Assembly: GCA_904066235.2 (NCBI GenBank)
Contig: CAJFCV020000001.1
Location: forward strand, 9,734,001-9,798,000
Length of the DNA stretch: 64,000 bases
Source: Bursaphelenchus xylophilus
Taxonomy: Eukaryota > Nematoda > Chromadorea > Rhabditida > Aphelenchoididae
Direction: 5' to 3'
Shown here: one piece after another, positions 25,148-33,530 of the stretch
Layout of the letters: each line of letters starts with the position of its first letter
How positions within the stretch are numbered: position 1 is the first letter of the stretch
Notes under the pieces: model-generated
What the model was told of the DNA's origin: nothing
The model's database searches: none
The model's input: only the letters and a program-made list of their open reading frames with translations
Translations under genes and position numbers: made by a program

Positions 25148-25167
25148 TAATTATGACGCATACTGTA

Positions 25168-25734
25168 TTCCCCTCCTACGTGTTATGCATGCTACCCTTC
25201 CACGATGCCTGTCTCCTAGGTCGAAAATGCCCAATGTCCCAGAGGATATAAGTAATTGGATCGACAAACCCGCAATAATCTACACTTCAACACCTTTCAG
25301 GGCCAAAAACTAAAAGAATTCTAGGTACCCCTCACCTCCAGACTAAACCATCAATATCTACGATAATGCTCTCCAGCCCAGTAATAAAAATTTCGTCCTA
25401 GGCTGCCCAACTACAGCATCAACCCCATTCAACCCAATTCCGATTACTTACCTTCTCCGCCCTTTTCTCTCGTTTCCCCTTCCCCTTTCAAAGCAAACAA
25501 AATAATAATAAAAAAGAAACAAATAGATCAAATTAAAATCGTAGATTCTTCTTCTTCTTCTTGGCTGGAAAGTTGCCTGGACAGGTTTAATGGAACTTGA
25601 AGGAATCTGCAAGAAAAGGAGATTAGAAGGCTAAAAAATCAAAAATCAAGTTCAACAATCTCATGATTAATATAGAGATCTCGAAAAATTGTAATATCAT
25701 AGTGATAAAAATTCTGCCAAAAATATTTAGTAGC
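25168..25734. other. Intergenic spacer
   Basis: AT-rich spacer between two mobile elements; includes a short TTC microsatellite (about 25547-25560). Nothing else is recognised. Confidence 0.5.
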
Positions 25735-26007
25735 ATATAGGGCTCGTGCTTTATAAGTTTCGTCGGCTTTGCAAAAAAATGTTGCAAAAAAAATTCGCTC
25801 TGAACGCCACTTTGCAACAACAGTTCAAATCGTGAACGCCTTTTTGCAACATCAGTTCACCCCGTGAACTGATTTTGCAATAATCAGTTCACGATTTTTC
25901 ACGATTTGAACTGATGTTGCAAAAAGGCGTTCAGAGCGAATTCTGAACGCCTTTTTGCAACATTTTTTTGCAAAGCCGACGAAACTTATAAAGCACGAGC
26001 CCTATAT
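25735..26007. mobile_element. Palindromic MITE, about 272 bp
   Basis: The outer 40-50 bp (ATATAGGGCTCGTGCTTTAT at the left, inverted at the right) are perfect inverted repeats. Inside, the arms contain several copies of GAACGCC..TTTTGCAAC and of CAGTTCA[C/A] with GTGAACTG, so the arms also carry short internal direct and inverted repeats. There is no coding capacity. The TATA at each border is compatible with insertion at TA. Confidence 0.85.
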
Positions 26008-26870
26008 ACTTTTATCGCATTTGAATTTACTTTATCCCGCTTATTTCACATTAGAGACCAAAACGTCAAACCAAAAGACACCTGATCAAAAACTGTCACG
26101 ATCCCATAATTCAATTATAATTTATTTGACTGATTTCCCCTGTAATCCACCTACGGAATTTCAGATCAGTTTAATAACCGATAACCCACTTACTTTTATA
26201 ATTTTCTTGCATTGTGCAGACTAAACGATGATGACTTTGTCCTTGATATCCACCGCTCCACACTCAAATTTATTCAATCTTATATCAATTGCCATTCATA
26301 TACAAACTTTGACGGGCAACCTGGAAGCAATGCTTTACTACAAATGGAAAAATTTGAAAAGGAAATTTAACTAACAACATAAAGCCCCTACTAAGCAAGT
26401 CCTTTACCACTAAATTAGATAATTCATGGAGCAAAAAGTGTCTTCATCAACTTTTACCCTCAAAACGACCAAATATAATAACACAGCAGAGGGCTAAAAA
26501 ATGCGTCATGACGGCGAATCTGGCAATCTACATGTTTCAAAAACCCACATTAAAACGGACTTCCAGCCTATAGATCAACCAAAGTCACCCTCTATACTCG
26601 AAGCTTCACTTACCCCCAAACAAATTGAACTGTACATATTCAAACAAGCCGACCGTTCCATGGAAGGCAGGTTTCGGCAGAGTGACTTGTTCTTCGTTTC
26701 CGATCATTCCAGCTTCCTTGTCGACCACAAGGCAAACATGAAGGATGAAGGTCTTTCTGAAAGAATAATGTATTAAGAAGCGAAAAACTTTAAAAAAAAC
26801 AATATAAATCAGCAAAAAATTCAACCTAACGTAAGTCTAATCAATTTTTTAACTCGAAAAAAAGGATTAA
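26008..26870. other. Intergenic, no supported gene
   Basis: An open frame at 26501-26776 (plus) has an ATG and ordinary composition but no splice sites, homology or neighbours to support it. Otherwise AT-rich. Confidence 0.4.
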
Positions 26871-27160
26871 CAGGGGAAGTACCCCACGTGCGACGCTCAG
26901 ATTTTGATGAAACTTGGCACAGGTTTAGAATAATTTTTTGTAAAATATATACGAGAATCCTAGCTTTGCAGAAACAGCTGAGATTTTTAGATCGAAAATT
27001 GGAGAAAATTTAGGACCTTTTGCCGAATTTCGGCACGAAAAGTTTCATGCCAATTTCTGCCGTAAAGGGTAGTTTTTTCCACAAAAAATCAAATTTTTCC
27101 GCACGAAACAGCTAAAGCTATGGCCAAAAAGCGTTTTTCTCTCTAACCGCTCTCCACGTT
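26871..27160 (-). mobile_element. 450-bp TIR family, truncated inverted copy
   Basis: Starts with the family terminus CAGGGGAAGTACCCC and is the reverse complement of the right two-thirds of the full copies at 27715-28156 and 62684-63132. Ends abruptly at the CCGCTCTCCACGTTT segment. Together with the right end at 28156, it could be the left half of one composite element of about 1.3 kb. Confidence 0.8.
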
Positions 27161-27521
27161 TTTAACTTGTAGGGAAAATAGTCATCCCTACCGCAACATT
27201 TAAAAAAATATGTCGTAATAGCGGGCCTTTCACAAAACCAAACTCTTTCTCGATTAAACAGCTCCTATTATCCCCTCTACAACTCGGTTCTCCACAGTTA
27301 TTCCTCCCAACTGACCTGATTCTTCCATTCGACGATGTTCTCCCAGATAACATTGATTTCTTTGTCTTCGCCAGGCACCAAATGTCAGATTTTCGACGGA
27401 TTTCATGAAAATAAAGATATTAAAAATAGAATGTGCAGCATCCGAACTCATAAGGAAGAACAAAATACTACAAAAGTGATAAAAAAGCTTACTTTAATCA
27501 TCAAAGAAGCCTCTGATGATT

Positions 27522-27590
27522 GGGGGAAGGGGGGAAAGGGAGAGGGGGAGGGGGAGGGAGGTGGTGGGAGTAGAGAGAGAGAGAAAGGTG
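27522..27590 (+). repeat. Purine-rich G-tract, possible G-quadruplex
   Basis: A run of G3-G6 tracts separated by 1-3 bases (GGGGGAAGGGGGGAAAGGG and onward to about 27571), followed by a short GA repeat. At least six G-tracts meet the simple G4 pattern on the plus strand. It is followed about 35 bp later by long T-rich DNA. Confidence 0.7.
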
Positions 27591-27714
27591 AAGATGGAGT
27601 TGTTGGAGCTTTGTTTTACTCTCTTTTTATTTTTTTTAGGCTTTTTCTCTTTTCTTTTTTTTTTTTTTTTATTTTATAGCCTTTTTTCTTACGTTCTTTT
27701 TTTTAATTAATTAA

Positions 27715-28156
27715 CAAGGGAAGTACCCCAAGTGCGACGCTCAGATTTTCTTTAAATTTTGCACACACGTCGGGAATAGACTAAATATCAATTCCTGAAA
27801 GTTTTAGCTCGCGTTTTGCAGGCGCCGCCGAGATATCGAACGATTTATGCCGCCGAGAGAGCACGCTAAACGTGGAGCGGTCAAAGAGAAAAACGCTTTT
27901 TGGCCATAACTTTGGCAGTTTCGTGCGGAAAATTTTGATTTTTTGTAGAAACATTATCCTTTACGGTAGAAATAGGCATGAAACTTTTCGTGCCGAAATT
28001 AGGCAAAAAGTCTTAAATTTTCACCGACTTTCGATCTAAAAATCTCGGTTGTTTCTGCGCGAGCCAGGATTCTCGCATATATCTTTGAAAAAATTATTCT
28101 AAATTTGTGCCAAGTTTCATCAAAATCTGAGCGTCGCACTTGGGGTACTTCCCCTG
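27715..28156 (+). mobile_element. 450-bp TIR family, full-length copy 1
   Basis: Terminal inverted repeats CAAGGGAAGTACCCCAAGTG at the left and CACTTGGGGTACTTCCCCTG at the right, extending through GCGACGCTCAGATTTT. It is nearly colinear with 62684-63132 (only scattered substitutions and a short indel). No open reading frame; non-autonomous MITE-like element. Flanked by T-rich tracts. Confidence 0.9.
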
Positions 28157-28290
28157 TAAGATTTTTTTGGCTTTTTCACAATTCTCATTATTTTTTTATT
28201 TTCTTTTTTTAGCCTTCTTTATTTTTTTAGCCACTATTCTTTTCTTTTTTTTATTTTCTTGGCTTTTTTACTTTTTTTTATGTTTTTTTT
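28157..28290. repeat. T-rich low-complexity tract
   Basis: Long T runs punctuated by GGC, GCC and C (TTTTTTGGC, TTTTTTAGCC). The same tract type occurs at 27601-27714, 28985-29165 and 31240-31435, each next to a copy of the duplicated sequence described for 28288-31240. Confidence 0.8.
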
Positions 28291-28404
28291 CATACACTTG
28301 GCGGTGAATCCTTCCAAATGGGGTGAAATAACGGGTATTGGTGATCGAAAATGCCTAGAAAATAAAAAATAAATAAAGAAAACGTCGAAACACGAATGCT
28401 AATA

Positions 28405-28658
28405 AGGGTGTTTCAAGAAATTCGGCGGAAAGTTTTTGTCTATTTCTTGGCGCTCAGTCAAGAAATATTAGTGTGATGACCGAAAAAGTGCCAAAATGTC
28501 TCCGCCGAATCAACTGCTTTCCGCGTTGGCGTAGAAAATGATTTTTTAAGGAAAAAAACCGCCCATCTTCTTTACCCTGCAAAAAGATTTTTTGGATATC
28601 TTGATTGAGCGCCAAGGAATCGACAAAAACTTTTCGCGGAATTTCTTGAAACACCCTG
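28405..28658. mobile_element. TA-flanked MITE, 254 bp, with preserved empty site nearby
   Basis: Terminal inverted repeats AGGGTGTTTCAAGAAATTC... and the inverse ...GAATTTCTTGAAACACCCT(G), about 38 bp with mismatches (the GGCGGAAAGTTTTTGTC segment is matched by GACAAAAACTTTTCGCG). TA lies at both borders (28403-28404 and 28659-28660). The duplicate at 29270-29300 reads straight through the site without the element, so the insertion came after the duplication. Confidence 0.9.
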
Positions 28659-28984
28659 TATTATAAAAACATGTTCAAAGCCCTCTATATTCCACGATCT
28701 AAACAAAACTTACATTTTATATTGATTGCTTCGTGTTGACCAGAACTTTCTTGAATTCCATGTCTTTCCAAAGTATCGAGTTCTGCTGGCTGCTTGGTCG
28801 GAACGGGGGTAATTCATTTCGTAGATTTCCAAAAATACTGAAAGTAAAATCTAAATTACGTCATTTTAAACTAAAGTAAGGTAAAATATAAGCCGAAAAG
28901 ATAACTTACATTATCAGGTCCCACTAAGAATCCATAACAAGTTGGGGATAAATTTGTGGGATGATTAGCGACGACGGAGAGTAC

Positions 28985-29165
28985 ATCTTTTCTTCTTTTT
29001 AAGTTTTTTTTCTTATTCTTCTTTTTTATTTTTTTTTCTTTTTTTTTTATTTTTTTTCTTCTTATTCCTTATTTTTTTTTGGCTTTTTTTCTTTTTTTTT
29101 TGCCTTTTTTCTCTTTCTTTTTTTGCCTTTTCTATTTTTTTTTGGTTTTTTTTCATCTTTTTTTT
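28985..29165. repeat. T-rich low-complexity tract between the duplicated blocks
   Basis: About 180 bp of T runs with interspersed C, GGC and GCC. On the minus strand this reads as a long lysine-rich open frame, which is an artefact of composition. Confidence 0.8.
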
Positions 29166-29699
29166 CCATAAAATTGGCAGTGAATCTTGAAGGAGCTTCC
29201 AAATGGGGTGCAAATAATGGGTCTTGGTGATCAAAAATGTCTGAAAAATAAAAAATAAATAAAGAAAACGTCGAAACACGAATGGTAATATTATAAAAAC
29301 ACGTTTAAAGTCCTCTACATTCCACAATCTATACTCCGGACTCTCTGACCACCTTTCAGCTCGGCTGCTATAGTAATTGAGCTGCAGTTCCAAATTTTAC
29401 TGCCCTATCAAAAAGAGCGGCAAAACATTCGGTAAAACGGAATTTTTCATCCCTGCACTTTGAGGGCAGTTTTTTCGACATTTTCAAAAAAAATGGTGGA
29501 CAAAACTTTCTGATCACTTAGGTAAATTATTTGCAACTGCCGGCAAATATTTGCTAGGGGGCTAAAACTGCTAATACTGCATAGCACAGACAAAGAAGCG
29601 CATATTTATGGCAAAAAAAATCGGGGAATAGTAACATGCATCGCAAAGGGTTGTCAATTCCGCGCTTTACACGGTTTTGTTAGTAACGTAAGAGGTGGC

Positions 29700-29885
29700 C
29701 TATAAAAGCAAAAAGCGCACCGCATTATGCAATTGAACACATATAGTAAATTCATATCCATTATACAGATAGATATCAGGATTTTCATCAAGAATGCGAA
29801 AACCAGTACCAAATTCACCAGCCCGCCAGGCTTTAGCGGCTTGTAACTTTTTCAAAAGTTGTCCGAACCGGCCAAAGTTAAACAT
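29700..29885 (-). pseudogene. Exon-like open frame (61 codons) in the duplicated block
   Basis: ATG-initiated frame starting MFNFGRFGQLLKKLQAAKAW and ending at a TAG at 29700; a CAG acceptor-like site lies about 10 bp upstream of the ATG. Composition is protein-like (GEFGTGFRILDENPDIYLY). It lies in the same orientation as the decayed fragments around it, so it is probably another exon of the duplicated gene, intact or not. No family recognised. Confidence 0.35.
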
Positions 29886-31239
29886 GGTTTATCCCTGCAC
29901 AATGCAGACTAAATTTATGTTAGTTTTGAACCGGGCTCTTGTAACTTCGAGGTGAAACTAGACCAAAACCAAAACTCGAACAATTTTGTAATTAGAAAAT
30001 CGAAATCACTGCGCCCTCTTTGGGGGTTTGCCTTAATTTACACATATAAAGAAAAAAATTGGTGGAGAATGTTATCCTACGTTCTTCACTATGTAGCAAA
30101 GGGTTTTGTAGAGAATTTTCAGCTTGATCTAATTAAAACGCCTGCGGTTATGATCAATTCTTCAGAGATCGGCTATTCCCAAGCGTAATATCTTTTATCG
30201 CTAACTCCAACGCGGAAACAAGAAGGTCCCGTAGTCGGTTCAAGCATGATTTTACCACGAAGAACGGGCGCAGCTCCAGCTTTTGACAAAAATATACTTT
30301 TTTCCAAAAACAAATTGGCGTGTGAACCGGGCTCTTGTAACTTCGAGGTAAAACTAGACCAAAACCAAAACTCGAGAATCGTTTGGCAAATTTCTAACAA
30401 TTTTGTAATTAGAAAATCGGAATTCCTACGTTCTTCACTATGTATCAAAGAGTTTTGTAGAGAATTTTCAGCCAGATTTTAAACAACGCCTGCGATTCTT
30501 CAGAGATCGAATATTCCACAGCGTAATATCTTGTATCGCTAACTCCAACGCGGAAACAAAAAGGTCCCGTAGTCGGTTCAAGCATGATTTTACCACAAAA
30601 AAAGCGTTGCAATGATACGATATGCTTGAGGGCATAAGCCTGGTGTTAAAAAATATACTCATCGTCCTTGTAGGTCCCTAAAGGTTGTTTTAAGATAACT
30701 GAACCATGTCGCCTACTCAAGGTGATCGGGAAAACCCTAGTTATTTTCGGTGATCAGAAATTTTTGTCCACCTATTTTTGGAAACCTTGCATAACTCGCT
30801 TAAGGACAGAGATACAAAAAACATTTTTAAGTGGCAGATTCTGCTTGTCATGACTAGCGCACATGCCAAGCTTCAAAGCAATTGAGTTAGATTCAATTGA
30901 GATATGGACGGTCGGAAATGTCCGGGAGTATAACCAAAACTTACGTTTTATAATCACTGCTTCGTATTGACCATGGACTTTCTTCATTTCCATGTCGATC
31001 TGAAGTCGAATTCTGCTGGCTGCTTGATCGAAAAGGGTAAGTTGCCATTCATTTCGTAGATTCCAAAAATACTGAAATAAGATCCAAATTATGTAATTTT
31101 AAACTAAAGCAAGGTAAAATTCAAGCCGAAATTATAACTTACATGATCAAGTCCCACTAAGAATGCATTGTGACATAAGGAGTGGTGTTATATTTTTGTG
31201 ATGACTACCGATGACGGAGAATAAATAACATTGTTTGCA

Positions 31240-31435
31240 TTTTTTTGCCTTCTTATTTTTTAGGCTTTAATTAATATACATTTTTTTATTTTTTTTCTTT
31301 TTTTTTTGGCTTTTTTTGCCTTTTTTTCTTTTTTGGCTTTTTTCTTTCTTTTTTTTTGGCTTTTTTTCTTTTTTTAGGCTTTTTTTGCCTTTTTTATTTT
31401 ATTTTTTTTTTTTTGCCTTTTTTGGCTTTTTTCTT
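31240..31435. repeat. T-rich low-complexity tract
   Basis: T runs with GGC and GCC interruptions, following part B of the duplicated block, as at 28985-29165. Confidence 0.8.
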
Positions 31436-31587
31436 TTTCGATTCAATCTTTGTCCAATTGGATTTGAGAGCATAGATCTATCCATGGTAAAGGGATTGAT
31501 CCAATCGGGGCACGAGCTCACGTAAACGGAAGAGTCTGAAAAAGGAACGAATAAAAATGTCCGCACAAAGAGACAAGGAACAAATAA

Positions 31588-32215
31588 GGGCAGTCGAAAA
31601 ACAGATTTCTCCAATTTTTGAAAGGGCTTAGTACTAGGTCTGGTGTCTACTATAAGAACGTAAGTTAAACACAAAACACCACCTAGAAATTTAATCGAAA
31701 AGTGCAGGTTTTCGCCAAGACTAGTTAAATGAACAGATGTCTACTACAACATGAAAAAATATGGGCGGTCGAAAAACAGATTTCTGCATTTTTGGAAAGG
31801 GCTACGGCAAAATACGCGCGCTCAAAAGTCCCGACAATTTTCGCACCGTGCGAAAGTTCGGGTTTTTTAAGACGCCGCGCATGCAAATTCGGGTTTTATC
31901 GCGCCCAAAAGTGCACGTTGCTGTTGCAAAAACGGTAAATTGCAACGGCAAAAACGAAATATGCACCGACGTTGACCTAGACGGATGAAAATGAAATAAC
32001 TTTTGAGCGCGGGCAAATTGTGTCGGCAAAATGTTCCCAAGTTTTGACTAAATCAAGATGCAAAAAAAGTTGGTGTCTAACTACAACATCACACAAAACA
32101 TTTACATTTTTTTAAACCCATCAAGAACGTAAGTTAAACACAAAACAACACGTAGATATTTGACCGAAAAGTGCAGGTTTTCGCCAAGACAAGTTAAATG
32201 AACATCTACTACAAC
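31588..32215. repeat. Direct repeats flanking a GC-richer repeat copy
   Basis: Two short units are duplicated. GTCGAAAAACAGATTTCT at 31588-31630 recurs at 31763-31806. AAGAACGTAAGTTAAACACA with GTGCAGGTTTTCGCCAAGAC at 31655-31750 recurs at 32120-32215. Between the copies (31805-32030) lies the sequence shared with 21578-21900. The arrangement suggests segmental duplication around an inserted repeat. Confidence 0.65.
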
Positions 32216-32299
32216 ATCGTACAAAATTCTATTAAAAATTCTCTAATCACCAAACAAATAATATAAAAAAACCACCTACCTCATTTCCTGCTCGTGGGC

Positions 32300-32629
32300 T
32301 CACAATTCAAAGCTTCTGGACTGTTCCTGAAGGTTGCCAGCTCGACGTTGACCTACATCTTCATCAAAGTCGAGCTGGCCGGAGTGGAGACCATTTTGGC
32401 GTAATTCTAAAAAAATTGCAGATGACATACAGAAATCATTAATGAGCCCACATTGAAAAAGAAATGTAAAAACAATAGCAAAACCGTTAAGTAAAGCAAG
32501 CAAGCTTACCTCCATTCCGGTCCGAATTGTTCCATTTTCAGCGATTCGAAGAGTCCAATCTGGCAAAAAACTGTTGGGTCGGATCTTCTTCATGAAGAAA
32601 CGGACTGGTCCAAGCGCAATTGAGCTCAT
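32300..32629 (-). CDS. Possible short two-exon gene, poorly supported
   Basis: A minus-strand frame from the ATG at 32629 (MSSIALGPVRFFMKKIRPNS) reaches a good donor, ATGGAG|GTAAGC, near 32511. A TTTTTTTAG acceptor near 32409 follows; the in-phase reading ends after about 17 codons. A longer open frame in the second exon (ELRQNGLHSGQLDFDED) is out of phase with the first. The part may be a decayed or misassembled gene, or only chance splice signals. Confidence 0.3.
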   Translation of the reverse strand: MSSIALGPVRFFMKKIRPNSFLPDWTLRIAENGTIRTGMEVSLLALLNGFAIVFTFLFQCGLINDFCMSSAIFLELRQNGLHSGQLDFDEDVGQRRAGNLQEQSRSFEL

Positions 32630-32653
32630 TCATGGACGTGGAGGACTAGGAAA

Positions 32654-33007
32654 GAGCACCCATTTAATTCCAGAGGCCCCCCGAGCTCACTCAGGGGGCG
32701 AGGGTGCTCCTCCTTTCCCGCAGTTCGTCTTGACTGAGGGGATTCTGAAAAAATAAAGGTAAAATATAATTTGAACATGATAACTCACCATACTTTAGTC
32801 CAAAATCCACAAAATTGACCATAAAAACGTGCTTTATCTGGTCTTGCCGAGCACCCGTGATTTTCCAGAAGGCCCCCCGAGTGAAACGGAGGGCCGGGGT
32901 GCTCCGGCTCGACCAGAAACGTCCACACCAGGGCCGGAAACAAAAGGTGAGCACCCTTTTTGATTTTCCGAAGGCCCCCCGGGCTCATTCGGGGGGCTAG
33001 GGTGCTC
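32654..33007. repeat. Cluster of three homologous GC-rich hairpins
   Basis: Three units, 32654-32709, 32849-32904 and 32949-33007, each start with GAGCACCC and end with its exact complement GGGTGCTC. Each contains an ATT(TT)CCAGA(A)GGCCCCCCG-like segment followed by a G-rich return arm (AGGGGGC, GAGGGCC, CGGGGGGCT), so each can fold into a stem of about 20 bp. Sequence between units is not conserved to the same degree. Short frames cross them on both strands but none is convincing. Confidence 0.75.
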
Positions 33008-33530
33008 CACCTTTGTTTTGTGCCTTCCTGGACTTGGCATTGGCTGAAAATAAAAGAATAAATAAAATTTATGTTATTTTAGACAAAAAATGGGGAAAAA
33101 CTCAAAAAAAAACCGTAAAGTCAGGGAGGTCCAGAAAAAAATGAAGCTTAAAGATGTTTACACGCGACTTTACACCTAGTTCTAGCACTACCTTCTGCAA
33201 TTATATTATACTATACCCGCGAAATTCACCAGCGTATGGCAAAAAAAGAGCAAGCGTTCTTTTTTCGGGCGCAGTTCGCAAAAATAATTATTTTTTTGGA
33301 AATAAAAGAGAACTTACATTTTCTCGTACTGATCAACTGCACGATGTATAGGCGGGGTATTGTGGTCAACAACGGATGATTGGTCCCCGAAGAGCTTTAT
33401 GGTAAGTTCTTTTTAATTTTGGGAGTGAATTTTTGCCAATTACTGAAAAATAGAGGTTATTGAGGCGTGACTGCCAAAAACTTACGTAATTAGGTGCTGA
33501 AGGCGGAGCTCTGTCTTCAGTATGGGTTGT
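33008..33530. other. Intergenic, 3' side of the coiled-coil gene
   Basis: AT-rich. Some splice-like sites are present on the minus strand, but no exon could be chained to the upstream gene after its stop. Confidence 0.4.

Larger units (their letters stand above)
22356..25165. mobile_element. Tc1/mariner-type transposon with long TIRs, interrupted by a second element
   Basis: The element is flanked by TA (22354-22355 and 25166-25167). Left terminus CAGTATGCGTCATAATTATA; right terminus is its reverse complement once the insert at 23901-25147 and one TA are removed, giving a host element of about 1,561 bp. The terminal inverted repeats extend about 385 bp (left 22356-22742; right about 23532-23900 plus 25150-25165), including the shared TGAGGCCTCAATAACGCCC and CCGAATCGGAAAACGGCAG-type tracts. 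The centre carries a decayed transposase on the minus strand (about 22770-23048). Long TIRs with a TA target are known in several Tc1/mariner lineages. Confidence 0.85.
28288..31435. repeat. Locally duplicated block with decayed exon-like fragments
   Basis: Several parts occur twice. Part A is 28288-28404 with 28659-28690, versus 29165-29330 (GGCAGTGAATC, AAATGGGGTG, GAAAACGTCGAAACACGAATG). Part B is 28695-28990 versus 30935-31240 (TTCTGCTGGCTGCTTG, CCCACTAAGAATCC). Part C is 29925-30260 versus 30310-30600 (GAACCGGGCTCTTGTAACTT, GGTCCCGTAGTCGGTTCAAG). Minus-strand frames across B and C look exon-like (IMLEPTTGP.CFRVGVSD.RYYA; a GTAAGT donor after B), but copies differ by frameshifts and in-frame stops, for example a TAG after YYAWE in one C copy. 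These look like remnants of a tandemly duplicated gene on the minus strand; family unknown. Confidence 0.65.

Noticed and set aside
22356..25165. Tandem repeats resembling a CRISPR array
   Set aside because: The repeated segments are paired terminal inverted repeats, not regularly spaced direct repeats, and the genome is animal.
29013..29393. Lysine/asparagine-rich 126-codon frame on the minus strand
   Set aside because: It is the translation of a T-rich low-complexity tract.
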